Shown here piece after piece: positions 1 to 8,737 of a stretch of 64,000 nucleotides of DNA. The position numbers and the translations under genes were made by a program. Positions within the stretch are counted from its first letter, which is position 1. The number at the start of each line of letters is the position of its first letter. The stretch comes from Massilia atriviolacea (GTDB lineage: Bacteria; Pseudomonadota; Gammaproteobacteria; Burkholderiales; Burkholderiaceae_D). The stretch is from assembly GCF_003953935.1 (NCBI RefSeq), contig NZ_RXLQ01000022.1, forward strand, positions 28,551-92,550, given 5' to 3'. The notes under the pieces were generated by a model. It saw only the letters and a list, made by a program, of their open reading frames with translations, searched no databases and was not told the DNA's origin.

Positions 1-2241
1 CACCATGCCGTCGGCGCGCTGGAAGCGCGCCCACCAGCCAAGCTGCTGCTGGCGCTTGCGTTCGGCGCCGTCGAGCAGCAGCGGGTAGGACTCGGGCGCG
101 CGCGACGGCGCCGGAGCGGCCACCATCGCTTCGCCGCCACGCGCGCAGCGCGCGATCATGGTTTCGGTCAGCAGCAATTCTTCGAGGGCATCCGCGCGCA
201 GGCCATCGAGCCAGCTCGATGCGGCGTTGACCCAGCCATCCGAGTAGTGCATGAAGTCGTTGATGGTCTCGGCATGGGGCGGCGTCATGGTGAATTTGCC
301 GAGCGCCGTTTGCCAATCCGTGTCGATGCCGAGGCGCGCCGCCAGGCGCGGGTCGATGTGCACCTGCGCCGCTTCGCGGTAGATCCGGTCCATCACGCTA
401 TACAGCTCGGCGCCCTGCCCGACCACGCGGGCGACGCCGTCGGCCGTCACGCGGTTCACGGCGGTAACCACCGCCGCCGCGTTGTGCATCATCCCCTGGG
501 CGTCGTACAGGTCGGCCAGGCGGTGTTCGGCGTAGTGCACCAGCGCCAGCAGGCCGTCGAGATAAGCTTGCCAGCCGCTGCCCAGCTGGCGCGCCATGTC
601 CTGGTGCCAGCTGCGGCAAAGCCGGTCGTGCCTGTGCAGGCGTTCCTCGACCTCGTCGATCTCGGTGCGCACCCGCGCCAGCGCGGCGGGCAGCCGCTTC
701 TTGCGGAATTCTTCGCCGCGCAGGCGCACCACGCCGCCGGGCGCGGTCAGGCGGCCGGCGATCAGGGCGTCGAGCTGATTGCGTTCGTCCTTGAGGGTGC
801 GCAGCAGGTGCACGTCGTCCGTCAGCGTGGCCGGGTACAGGCTGGCCAGGCTGTCGGGCGAGGCGGCGTAATGGGCGTCGCGCAGTTGCGTCAGGTCCGA
901 TGCATGGCGCGTCAGCGCGCGGCTGAAGTAGATGCCGCAATAGCGGCGGCTGAACTGTTCGCGCTTGAACGGGCGCGCCAGGGTCTTGAGCGACTCTTCC
1001 AGGTCGACGAAGGTGGGCTTGTGGTCGCCCACCAGCAGGCTGCGCGTGAGCTGTTCGCGCAGCGCCGCTGGCTGCTCGAAGATCGACCAGGCACTGGCCG
1101 GGTCGATCGGCGCCTGCACGTAGATGCGCTTGGCGTTCGCCTCGCGTTCGTGATTGAGCGGGTGGGTCAGCCACATTTTGGACGGCTGCGCCAGTTCGGC
1201 CTTGAACACCCGGTGCGCGTGGCGCCCTTGCTCGGGCAGCGGCGGCACGTTGGCGTAGCTGCGGTCGTTGAGGATGTTACTCATGCGCTGCAGGATGTGG
1301 GACTGGACCGCGAAGGCGTCGCGCGTGGCGCGCCCGGCTGCGTATTCGCCCTGGACGAACGACAGCGCGCGGTCCCAGGCGTCGTCGGCCCCGCGCGTGC
1401 GGTGCAGCGCGTGGACCAGCGCATCGCTGCCGGTGAGCGAGACGGCCACCAGGTCGGCCTGCATTTCCATCTCGCGCGACAGCGCGCGCTGCATCAGCAT
1501 CACGACCTGGAACACGGAGTCGAGCAGCGAACGGATCGACCAGATGATGATCTGCAGGACGCCGACGGCGATGGTCAGGCGCAAGTCGATGCGGCCGATC
1601 CCGACCAGAAAATCGTCGAAGGCGTCGCGCCGCGTGACCATGTGGCCGACGATCTGCTGGGCCACGTAAGCCCAGCGCCCGACCGCCATCGAGCGCTGCG
1701 CGAAGTGGCCGAATTCGTGCGCCAGCACGGCGCGCAGTTCGCCGCGCGAGAGGGTATTTACCAGCGGCAGGCCGATCAGGAGGTTTTTCTTGGACGGGAA
1801 TATCAGGTTGAACAGCGACAGGTCGTAGAACACGGCGGCGTTGACGGTCGCCGACAGGAACACCCGGTGCGGACGCGGCGCGCCGGCGGCGTCGGCCAGC
1901 TCGAACAGGTAGGCGAACAGGCGCGGCTGGTCATGCGCGCTCACCTCGTGCAGGTCGTCGTACTTGGCGTTGCTGACCGAGAAAATCGCCTTGATCATCA
2001 TGACCGCGATGAACAGCGAACAGATCGACATGACGTAGGCAAAAATGCCCAGGTCGCTGCCGGCGCCTTCGACGAACACCTGCCACGGGGTGTACAGGAA
2101 CCAGCCGGCCAGGCCGCAATACAGCGCGACGAACAGCAGCAGGCCCGCGACGGCGAGGCGCGCGCTGTTCTTGTAGGCGGCGCTCGGGGCGGTCAGGCGG
2201 GCCGTCAGCTCGGGCGACGGGGCATTGATCGGGGCGTTGAT
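1..2241 (-). CDS. M48-family membrane metalloprotease, partial at window edge
   Basis: A long leftward reading frame has the zinc-protease signature HEFGH (about residues 175-179, counting from 2241) and a downstream EMQAD motif (about residue 259) that supplies the third zinc ligand in family M48. Hydrophobic stretches near residues 30-50 and 60-85, and another near 200-230, suggest a membrane protein with the catalytic domain beside the membrane, as in HtpX/Ste24-like enzymes. The frame runs off the left edge, so the C-terminus is missing. The start is odd: after an in-frame stop (2284-2286) there is no ATG, GTG or TTG until GTG at 2079, which would remove the first membrane segment. An ATC at 2239-2241 sits 6 nt after GGAG and is the best-placed start; CTG at 2253 is the other option. 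Family call is secure, start is not. Confidence 0.85.
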   Translation of the reverse strand, partial: MNAPINAPSPELTARLTAPSAAYKNSARLAVAGLLLFVALYCGLAGWFLYTPWQVFVEGAGSDLGIFAYVMSICSLFIAVMMIKAIFSVSNAKYDDLHEVSAHDQPRLFAYLFELADAAGAPRPHRVFLSATVNAAVFYDLSLFNLIFPSKKNLLIGLPLVNTLSRGELRAVLAHEFGHFAQRSMAVGRWAYVAQQIVGHMVTRRDAFDDFLVGIGRIDLRLTIAVGVLQIIIWSIRSLLDSVFQVVMLMQRALSREMEMQADLVAVSLTGSDALVHALHRTRGADDAWDRALSFVQGEYAAGRATRDAFAVQSHILQRMSNILNDRSYANVPPLPEQGRHAHRVFKAELAQPSKMWLTHPLNHEREANAKRIYVQAPIDPASAWSIFEQPAALREQLTRSLLVGDHKPTFVDLEESLKTLARPFKREQFSRRYCGIYFSRALTRHASDLTQLRDAHYAASPDSLASLYPATLTDDVHLLRTLKDERNQLDALIAGRLTAPGGVVRLRGEEFRKKRLPAALARVRTEIDEVEERLHRHDRLCRSWHQDMARQLGSGWQAYLDGLLALVHYAEHRLADLYDAQGMMHNAAAVVTAVNRVTADGVARVVGQGAELYSVMDRIYREAAQVHIDPRLAARLGIDTDWQTALGKFTMTPPHAETINDFMHYSDGWVNAASSWLDGLRADALEELLLTETMIARCARGGEAMVAAPAPSRAPESYPLLLDGAERKRQQQLGWWARFQRADGMV

Positions 2242-2431
2242 GACGTTCTCCAGGGAAAAGAATGGTGTAAATATGAAAAACGTTCAATTTTAAAGGAGAA
2301 ACTCAGGCTGGATTTACTTAAGCGCAATTTATATGCACATAAAGCAACACAAAGCGTGCACAGCTGTGGCGCTTTCTTTGTTAATCTGGCCATATTGCCG
2401 GCAAGCGCCGGCGTTCAGAGGAAAACACGCG

Positions 2432-2827
2432 ATGACGACCGAATTGATGATCCTGGGCTGGACCCTGGTGCTGGCGCTGGTGCAGATCATGGCGCCCAGC
2501 GCCTTGCGCAACAAGGAAACGGGAATCGACTACAACATGAGCGCGCGCGACACGCCGGCGCCTCCGCCGGGGGTGGTGACGGCGCGCCTGCAACGGGCGC
2601 AGGCCAATCTGTTCGAGACCTTGCCGCTGTTCGCGGCGGCGGTGCTGATCGCCCACGTGGGCGGACGCGAGGGCGACCTGACCTTGTGGGGCGCGTGGAC
2701 TTACCTGATCGCGCGCGTGGTGTACGTGCCGCTGTACGCGGCCGGCGTTCCGCTGGTGCGTTCGCTCGCGTGGACGGTGTCGATGGCGGGTCTGGGGATG
2801 GTGCTGGCGGCGATTCTGCTGCCCTAA
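2432..2827 (+). CDS. MAPEG family membrane protein
   Basis: This 131-residue protein has about four hydrophobic helices and the MAPEG-type core: an N-terminal helix, then RLQRAQANLFETLPLF with the conserved Arg, Asn and Glu of the glutathione-binding face, then AWTYLIARVVYVPLY. MAPEG proteins are small integral membrane proteins related to microsomal glutathione transferases; bacterial members of this short type have no established substrate. ATG 2432 is chosen because AGAGGA lies just upstream and the helix begins directly after it; a longer frame reaching back to 2333 adds residues unlike the family. It is divergent from the M48 gene and stands alone. Confidence 0.85.
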   Translation: MTTELMILGWTLVLALVQIMAPSALRNKETGIDYNMSARDTPAPPPGVVTARLQRAQANLFETLPLFAAAVLIAHVGGREGDLTLWGAWTYLIARVVYVPLYAAGVPLVRSLAWTVSMAGLGMVLAAILLP

Positions 2828-2842
2828 AGTGCCGGCGCCGGA

Positions 2843-3277
2843 TTACGGCAGGTCCATCGTGTACTCAAGTTCGTAGTAGTGGGTGTTGTCGATCATGTCG
2901 AGCTTGAATTTGCCCTGGATGCCGGCCAGTCCCTCCGTCCCGGACCCCGGCACGATGCTGATCGACAGATGGCTGGCGCCCGCATGCATGGTGCCCGCGT
3001 GCTGCAGCGCGAAACTGCCGCTCATGCCGTCCAGGGTCCCGGTCACGTGTTCGATGGCCACGTAGCCGGCCGATCCGGCGGCGGGATTGCCGGCCGAGAG
3101 CATCTCGCCCTGGCCGATGCCGATCAAGTCGCCGCTGTAGTATTTATCGATCAGCATGCGTCCGAGCGAGACGCGGCCGGCGCCCTCCCCGGCCGGCGGC
3201 GCCTGCATGGTGATCTCGAAAGTGCCTTTGGCGGTGATGAACATGGTGGTCTGCCCGGTCGATGACGATGTCGCCAT
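2843..3277 (-). CDS. DUF3224 domain-containing protein
   Basis: A soluble protein of about 144 residues resembling the DUF3224 family: an N-terminal AKGTFEITMQ strand, a central GMLIDKYYSGDL-like region in which the conserved K-x-Y-S-G-D-L is visible, and a C-terminal GKFKLDMIDNTHYYELEY stretch. Family members form a small all-beta barrel with no proven function. Two in-frame Met codons (3277 and a later one before FITAKG) are possible starts; 3277 is taken as the longer sensible choice. It converges with the MAPEG gene, and its upstream region carries the terminator of the following leftward gene. Confidence 0.75.
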   Translation of the reverse strand: MATSSSTGQTTMFITAKGTFEITMQAPPAGEGAGRVSLGRMLIDKYYSGDLIGIGQGEMLSAGNPAAGSAGYVAIEHVTGTLDGMSGSFALQHAGTMHAGASHLSISIVPGSGTEGLAGIQGKFKLDMIDNTHYYELEYTMDLP

Positions 3278-3292
3278 GATAACCCGGCCATG

Positions 3293-3322
3293 AAAAAAAT
3301 GGCCCGCTGGAGGGCGGGCCAT
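3293..3322 (-). terminator. Rho-independent terminator after the indolepyruvate oxidoreductase gene
   Basis: Read leftward, a GC stem GGCCCGC/GCGGGCC with a short loop is followed by A and a run of seven T. It starts about 20 nt after the stop codon of the 3342-6914 gene and before the DUF3224 start, so it should end the hppD/oxidoreductase transcript. Confidence 0.85.
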
Positions 3323-3341
3323 CGATCGTGCTTCAAGCGCT

Positions 3342-6300
3342 CTACGCGACCCGGTGGATCTGGATCACGCCGTCCGGCGAGGCCGGCTTGCCGAAGGCCG
3401 CCAGCAGCGCCGCTTCCTTCTCCTTGGCCGCCTTCAGGTGGCGCTCCTTCACATGCCCGTAGCCGCGAATGTCTTCAGGGATGCTGGCAATGGCCACCGC
3501 CTGCGGCAAGGTCTCGGCGTTCAGCTTCGACAGCAGGCCGCCGACCGTGTTGCGGTACTCGCCGATCAGCGCGCGTTCCATCTTGCGCTCCGCAGTGTAG
3601 CCGAAGATGTCGAACGCGCCGCCACGCAGGCCCTTCATCCTGGCCATCAGGCCGAAGGCCTTCATCATCCACGGACCGAATTCCTGCTTGATCAGGTGGC
3701 CGTTGGCGTCGTGCTTGGCGAACAGCGGCGGCGCCAGGTGGAACTTGAGCTTGATGTCGCCCTCGAACATGCCCGCGATCTTTTCCTGGAAGGCGCCGTT
3801 GGTGTACAGGCGCGCGACTTCATACTCGTCCTTGTACGCCATCAGCTTGTAGTAGTAGCGCGCCACCGCTTCGCTCAGGCGCGTCCCCTTGCCCAGCTTC
3901 GCTTCCTCGGCGCGCACCTGGTCCACAAAACTCTTGTACTGGTTGGCGTAGGCCGCATCCTGGTAAGCGGTGAGCAGTTCCACGCGCTTGTTGACGATTT
4001 CGTCCAGGCTTTGCGTGCGCTTGAATTCGATCACCTTGGCCGGGGTGGTCATCTTCACCAGCGACTGCAGATCGTGCGCCGCCGTGCGGCCCCAGGTAAA
4101 GGCGCTCTTGTTGAAAGCGACCGACACGTTGTTCAGTTCGATCGCCTTCATGATCGACGCTTCGCTCAAAGGCACCTGGCCTTTTTGCCACGCGTAGCCG
4201 AGCATGAACATATTGGTGGCGATCGAGTCGCCCATCAGCGCGGTGGCGATCTGGCCGGCGTCGACAAAGTCCACGCGCTCGGCGCCGCAGGCCTTGACGA
4301 TCTCGGACTGCGACGACGCGCCCGGGAACTGCCAGTCCGGGTTCTTCACGAACGCCGCCGTCGACGAGCCGGTCGAGTTGATGGCCGCGTAGGTGCGCCC
4401 TTCGCCCATGCGCGACAGGGCGTCGCGGCTGGCCGTGACGATCAGGTCGCAGCCGATCACCAGGTCGGCGCTGCCGGTACCCACGCGGGTCGAATGCAAA
4501 TCGGCCTGCTTGTCGGCCAGGCGCACGTGCGACATCACCGGGCCGCCCTTCTGGGCCAGTCCGCTCATGTCGAGCACGATCGCGCCCTTGCCTTCGACGT
4601 GGGCCGCCATCGCCAGGATCTGGCCGACGGTGACCACGCCGGTGCCGCCGATCCCGGTAATCAGGATGCCGTACGGCGCGGCCGTGCCCTTGAGCACAGG
4701 CGTCGGCAGCTGCGGCGGGGCCGCGTCGCCGGTGGCGGCTTTCTTCGGCTTCCTGAGCGCGCCGCCTTCGACCGTGACGAAACTCGGGCAGAAGCCGGTC
4801 ACGCACGAGAAGTCCTTGTTACAGGACGACTGGTTGATCTGGCGCTTGCGGCCCAGTTCGGTTTCCAGCGGTTCGACCGACAGGCAGTTCGACTGCACCG
4901 AGCAGTCGCCGCAGCCTTCGCACACGGCCTCGTTGATGACGGCGCGCTTGGCCGGATCGGGGTATTCCTTGCGCTTCCGGCGGCGCCGCTTTTCGGACGC
5001 GCAGGTCTGGTCGTAGATCATGGCCGACACGCCCGGCTTGTCGCGCAGTTCGCGCTGCACGTCCATCAATTCACTGCGGTGGCGCACGGTCACGCCCTCG
5101 GCCCACTTGTAGTCGGCCGGGTATTTTTCGGGTTCGTCGGTGACCACGATGATCGGCGTCACGCCTTCGGCCGCGATCTGGCGGCTGATCATGCCCGGGT
5201 CGAGCGGACCGTCGAATTCCTGGCCGCCGGTCATCGCCACCGCGTCGTTGAACAGGATCTTGTAGGTGATGTTGACCTTGGCCGACACCGCCGCGCGGAT
5301 CGCCAGGATCCCCGAGTGGAAGTAAGTGCCGTCGCCCAGGTTGGTGAACACGTGCTTTTCGTTGGTGAACGGCGCCTGGCCGACCCAGGTCACGCCTTCG
5401 GCGCCCATGTGGGTGAAGGTCGAGGTTTCGCGGTCCATCCACAGCACCATGTAGTGGCAGCCGATGCCGGCCAGCGCGCGCGAGCCTTCCGGCACCTTGG
5501 TCGAGGAATTGTGCGGGCAGCCGGAGCAGAAGTACGGGGTGCGGTCGGTGGCCGGATTGGGCTTCAGGCCGGCGCTCTTGAGCACCAGTTCCTTCGCTTC
5601 CAGGTAGGCGATGCGCTCCTTGACGCGCTGCTCGACCGGATGGCCGGCGCAGTAGTGCGAGATGCGGCTGGCGATCGCGCGCGCGATCTGGGCCGGATTG
5701 AGCTCGTAGGTGGCCGGCAGCAGCCAGTCGCCGTGGCCGGTGCCGCCCTTGTTCGACCATTCGCCGGTGTCGTCGAATTTGCCGACCACGCGCGGACGCT
5801 GGCCGTCCGGCAGGTTGTACAGTTCTTCCTTGAGCGCGTATTCGAGGATCTGGCGCTTCTCTTCGACCACCAGGATTTCGTCCAGGCCCTTGGCGAATTC
5901 GTGCACGCCTTCCGCTTCGAGCGGCCAGGTCATGCCGATCTTGTACAGGCGGATGCCGATGTCGGCGGCGGCCTGCTCGTCGATGCCCAGGTCGGCCAGC
6001 GCCTGGCGCGTGTCCAGATACGATTTGCCGGCGGTGATGATGCCGATCTTCGGCTTCGGGCTGTCCCAGATGATCTTGTTGAGCTTGTTGGCGCGCGCGT
6101 ACGCCAGCGCCGCGTACCACTTGAAGCTGTTCATCCGCACTTCCATATCGAGCACGGTGTCGGGCCAGCGGATATTCAGGCCGCCTTCGGGCAGCACGAA
6201 GTCGGTCGGCATCTCGATCTGCACGCGGTCCGGGTCGAAGTCGACCACGGCGCCCGATTCGATGATGTCGGTCACGCACTTCATCGACACCCACAGGCCG

Positions 6301-6914
6301 GTGTAGCGGCTCATGGCCCAGGCGTGCAGGCCGTAGTCGATGTATTCCTGCACCGAGGCCGGGTACAGCACCGGAATGCCGCAGGCGTTCAGGATGTGGT
6401 CGGACTGGTGCGCGGTGGACGAGGACTTGGCCGCGTGGTCGTCGCCGGCCAGGACCAGCACGCCGCCATGCTTTGCGCTGCCGGCATTGTTGGCGTGCTT
6501 GAAGACGTCGCCGCAGCGGTCCACGCCGGGGCCTTTGCCGTACCACATCGAGAACACGCCGTCGTACTTGGCGTCCTTGAACAGGTTCGTTTGCTGGGTG
6601 CCCCAGACGGCGGTGGCGGCCAGGTCTTCGTTCATCCCGGGATGGAACTTGACGTGGTGGGCGTCGAGGTGCTTCTTGGCCTTCATCGCGGTCATGTCGA
6701 CCGAAGTCACCGGCGAGCCGCGGTAGCCGGTGATGTAGCCGGCGGTGTTCAGCCCGGCCTTGAGGTCGCGTTCGCGCTGCATCATCGGCAGGCGGATCAG
6801 CGCCTGGGTGCCGGTCATGAAGGCGCGGCCGCGCTCCAGCGTCCATTTGTCGTCGAGCGAAATCTCGTGCGACGGCTCGGCATCGAGGTGAGCCCGGTCT
6901 AGTGGTGCGTTCAT
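3342..6914 (-). CDS. Indolepyruvate ferredoxin oxidoreductase family protein (fused IorA-IorB type)
   Basis: A 1190-residue single-chain enzyme of the 2-oxoacid:acceptor oxidoreductase superfamily, which oxidatively decarboxylates aryl-pyruvates to acyl-CoA with TPP and Fe-S clusters. The N-terminal part has RGFMTGTQAL-like and GYRGSPV features of the pyrimidine domain. GDGTYFHSG (about 524-532) marks the TPP-binding domain, C-E-G-C-G-D-C (about 663) begins a ferredoxin-like cluster region, and GIGGTGVVTVGQIL (about 750) opens the IorB-like gamma domain. Archaeal enzymes split these parts over two subunits; the fusion is the usual proteobacterial form. SD GGAG lies 8 nt before the ATG. It sits 66 bp downstream of hppD on the same strand, consistent with tyrosine/phenylalanine breakdown. 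The exact substrate is inferred. Confidence 0.92.
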   Translation of the reverse strand: MNAPLDRAHLDAEPSHEISLDDKWTLERGRAFMTGTQALIRLPMMQRERDLKAGLNTAGYITGYRGSPVTSVDMTAMKAKKHLDAHHVKFHPGMNEDLAATAVWGTQQTNLFKDAKYDGVFSMWYGKGPGVDRCGDVFKHANNAGSAKHGGVLVLAGDDHAAKSSSTAHQSDHILNACGIPVLYPASVQEYIDYGLHAWAMSRYTGLWVSMKCVTDIIESGAVVDFDPDRVQIEMPTDFVLPEGGLNIRWPDTVLDMEVRMNSFKWYAALAYARANKLNKIIWDSPKPKIGIITAGKSYLDTRQALADLGIDEQAAADIGIRLYKIGMTWPLEAEGVHEFAKGLDEILVVEEKRQILEYALKEELYNLPDGQRPRVVGKFDDTGEWSNKGGTGHGDWLLPATYELNPAQIARAIASRISHYCAGHPVEQRVKERIAYLEAKELVLKSAGLKPNPATDRTPYFCSGCPHNSSTKVPEGSRALAGIGCHYMVLWMDRETSTFTHMGAEGVTWVGQAPFTNEKHVFTNLGDGTYFHSGILAIRAAVSAKVNITYKILFNDAVAMTGGQEFDGPLDPGMISRQIAAEGVTPIIVVTDEPEKYPADYKWAEGVTVRHRSELMDVQRELRDKPGVSAMIYDQTCASEKRRRRKRKEYPDPAKRAVINEAVCEGCGDCSVQSNCLSVEPLETELGRKRQINQSSCNKDFSCVTGFCPSFVTVEGGALRKPKKAATGDAAPPQLPTPVLKGTAAPYGILITGIGGTGVVTVGQILAMAAHVEGKGAIVLDMSGLAQKGGPVMSHVRLADKQADLHSTRVGTGSADLVIGCDLIVTASRDALSRMGEGRTYAAINSTGSSTAAFVKNPDWQFPGASSQSEIVKACGAERVDFVDAGQIATALMGDSIATNMFMLGYAWQKGQVPLSEASIMKAIELNNVSVAFNKSAFTWGRTAAHDLQSLVKMTTPAKVIEFKRTQSLDEIVNKRVELLTAYQDAAYANQYKSFVDQVRAEEAKLGKGTRLSEAVARYYYKLMAYKDEYEVARLYTNGAFQEKIAGMFEGDIKLKFHLAPPLFAKHDANGHLIKQEFGPWMMKAFGLMARMKGLRGGAFDIFGYTAERKMERALIGEYRNTVGGLLSKLNAETLPQAVAIASIPEDIRGYGHVKERHLKAAKEKEAALLAAFGKPASPDGVIQIHRVA

Positions 6915-6980
6915 TGTCTTTGTCTCCGTTATTCTCGTGCGGCGGGCCGGTGCGGCGCCTTGTGGACGCCGCCCGGGCCT

Positions 6981-8102
6981 TTACGCCGTGGTGGTGTCCT
7001 GTAGGACGCCGCGCTTGATCTGGTCGAGTTCGATCGACTCGAACAGCGCGCGGAAATTGCCTTCGCCGAAACCCTGGTCGCCCTTGCGCTGGATGATTTC
7101 GAAGAAGATCGGGCCGATCACGGTCTGCGTGAAGATCTGCAGCAGCAGTTCGCGCTCGTTCTCGTTGCTGTGGCCATCGATGAGGATGCGCAGGCGGCGC
7201 AGTTCGTCGAGGTTCTCGCCGTGGCCCGGCAGGCGGCGGTTGATCAGCTCATAGTAGGTTTCGATCGTGTCCTGGAACACGATGCCGGTGTCGCGCATGC
7301 CCTGGATCGACTGGTAGATATTGTCGGTGCCGAGCGCGATATGCTGGATGCCTTCGCCGTGGTAGGCGTCGAGGTATTCGGCGATCTGCGATTTGTCGTC
7401 CGACGATTCGTTGATCGGAATGCGGATCTTGCCGCACGGGGAAGTCATCGCCTTCGACTTCAGGCCGGTCAATTTGCCTTCGATGTCGAAGTAGCGCACT
7501 TCGCGGAAGTTGAACAGGTTCTCGTAGAACTCGGCCCATTCCTTCATGCGGCCGCGGTGCACGTTATGGGTCAGGTGATCGATGTAGGTCAGGCCGTTGC
7601 CGACCGGGTTGGCCACGGCGCCCGGGATGGCGACGAAGTCGACGTCGTAGATGCTGATGTCGCCGATGGTGCCCGGCGCCGAACCGGCGTTGGCGCCCTT
7701 GCCGCGCCAGCGGTCCACAAAATACAGGAGCGAGTCGCCCACGCCCTTGATGGCCGGGATGTTCAGTTCCATCGGACCGGTCTTGTTGTCGAAGCCCCAG
7801 GCGCCCAGTTCGAGCGCGCGGCGGTAAGCCATGGCGGCGTCGTCCACGCGGATCGCGATGGCGCACACGGACGGGCCGTGGCTGCGCGCGAAACGCTGGG
7901 CGAAGGAGTCTTTTTCGGCGTTGATGATGAAGTTGATGTCGCCCTGACGGTACAAGGTCACGTCCTTGTGGCGGTGGCGTGCGATGGCGGTGAAGCCCAT
8001 CTGCTCGAACAGCGCGCCGAGCGCTTTCGGATCCGGGGCCGCGTACTCGACGAATTCGAATCCATCGGTCCCCATCGGGTTTTCCCAAGGCGTAAATTGC
8101 AT
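6981..8102 (-). CDS. hppD: 4-hydroxyphenylpyruvate dioxygenase
   Basis: This 373-residue enzyme converts 4-hydroxyphenylpyruvate to homogentisate, the second step of tyrosine degradation, using non-haem Fe(II) and O2. The three iron ligands are visible and correctly spaced: His176 in DHLTHNV, His254 in IQHIALG and Glu335 in FFEIIQR (compare 161/240/322 in the Pseudomonas enzyme). The C-terminal GFGEGNFRALFESIE is the family's closing helix region. The ATG is preceded by TAGGAG at a 7-nt spacing. It is divergent from an Lrp/AsnC regulator and followed by the indolepyruvate oxidoreductase, which together look like a regulated aromatic amino acid catabolic unit. Confidence 0.97.
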   Translation of the reverse strand: MQFTPWENPMGTDGFEFVEYAAPDPKALGALFEQMGFTAIARHRHKDVTLYRQGDINFIINAEKDSFAQRFARSHGPSVCAIAIRVDDAAMAYRRALELGAWGFDNKTGPMELNIPAIKGVGDSLLYFVDRWRGKGANAGSAPGTIGDISIYDVDFVAIPGAVANPVGNGLTYIDHLTHNVHRGRMKEWAEFYENLFNFREVRYFDIEGKLTGLKSKAMTSPCGKIRIPINESSDDKSQIAEYLDAYHGEGIQHIALGTDNIYQSIQGMRDTGIVFQDTIETYYELINRRLPGHGENLDELRRLRILIDGHSNENERELLLQIFTQTVIGPIFFEIIQRKGDQGFGEGNFRALFESIELDQIKRGVLQDTTTA

Positions 8103-8128
8103 GACAGTCTCCTATTTTAATAGGGCAC

Positions 8129-8156
8129 AGTATAGTCCCGCGACACCGGCATTAAA
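8129..8156 (-). promoter_or_regulatory. Candidate sigma-70 promoter of hppD
   Basis: Leftward, a good -10 TATACT (8129-8134) is preceded by TTTAAT (8151-8156) at 16 bp. The -10 lies 27 nt before the hppD start codon. The -35 is a weak match, which would fit an activated promoter. Confidence 0.45.
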
Positions 8157-8188
8157 TTTCAAACACTGTCCAAGGGGCGGCAATTTGA

Positions 8189-8201
8189 GCAATAATATTG
8201 C
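8189..8201. promoter_or_regulatory. Candidate Lrp/AsnC operator between hppD and its divergent regulator
   Basis: GCAATAATATTGC is an AT-rich inverted repeat with five-base arms and a three-base centre. It lies 27 bp before the regulator start and upstream of the hppD promoter. Lrp/AsnC proteins bind AT-rich palindromes of about this size, so it could serve both genes. Assignment is by position and shape only. Confidence 0.4.
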
Positions 8202-8227
8202 GTGGGAATGCGGCTTTCGGAGGAAAT

Positions 8228-8737
8228 ATGCCAAAAATTGTGCTCGATAAAACAGATCGGAAGATTCTGGCGATCTTGCAGGCGGATGGGCGCCTGTCCA
8301 ACCAGGACGTGGCCGACCGGGTCAGCCTGTCGCCTTCGCCCTGCCTGCGGCGCATCAAGCGGCTCGAAGAGGCGGGTGTGATCCGCCAGTACGTGGCGCT
8401 GCTCGATCCGGCCCAGATCGGGCTCGGCCTGCTGGCGTATGTGAACGTGCGGCTGGAAAAGCACAGCGAAGCGTCCAGCAACGCGGCCGGGGCGCGCCGC
8501 GCCACCAGTTCGCCGCATGCCGACTTCGCGCTGTCGGTCGAGCACTGGCCGGAAGTGGTGGCCTGTTACGCGATGACGGGGGAAATGGATTACCTGCTGC
8601 GCGTGCACGTGGAAGACATGGACCACTTCTCGCGCTTCATGATGCAGACCTTGCTCAGCCACCCGGCGGTGGCCGACGTCAAGTCCAGCTTCGCGCTGCA
8701 GCGGATCAAGGATACGACCGCGCTGCCGCTGGTATGA
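8228..8737 (+). CDS. Lrp/AsnC family transcriptional regulator
   Basis: A 169-residue protein with an N-terminal winged HTH (LDKTDRKILAILQADGRLSN, then SPSPCLRRIKRLEE as recognition helix, residues about 6-50) and a C-terminal RAM/AsnC ligand domain (WPEVVACYAMTGEMDYLLRV). Between them is a longer than usual segment, about residues 78-100, rich in Ala, Arg and Ser. SD GGAGGA lies at 8219-8224 ahead of ATG 8228. Such proteins act as dimers and octamers and commonly sense an amino acid. Divergence from hppD suggests it controls the aromatic amino acid genes; the effector is unknown. Confidence 0.92.
   Translation: MPKIVLDKTDRKILAILQADGRLSNQDVADRVSLSPSPCLRRIKRLEEAGVIRQYVALLDPAQIGLGLLAYVNVRLEKHSEASSNAAGARRATSSPHADFALSVEHWPEVVACYAMTGEMDYLLRVHVEDMDHFSRFMMQTLLSHPAVADVKSSFALQRIKDTTALPLV

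Noticed and set aside
247..2907. An 886-codon rightward frame over the M48 and MAPEG region
   Set aside because: Arg/Ala/Val/His/Gln-rich text with no domain; it is the complement-strand shadow of the M48 protease and changes character once that gene ends.
3354..6902. A 1182-codon rightward frame opposite the indolepyruvate oxidoreductase
   Set aside because: Long antisense frames are common in GC-rich genes; no SD, no family features, and the leftward frame has clear TPP and Fe-S motifs.
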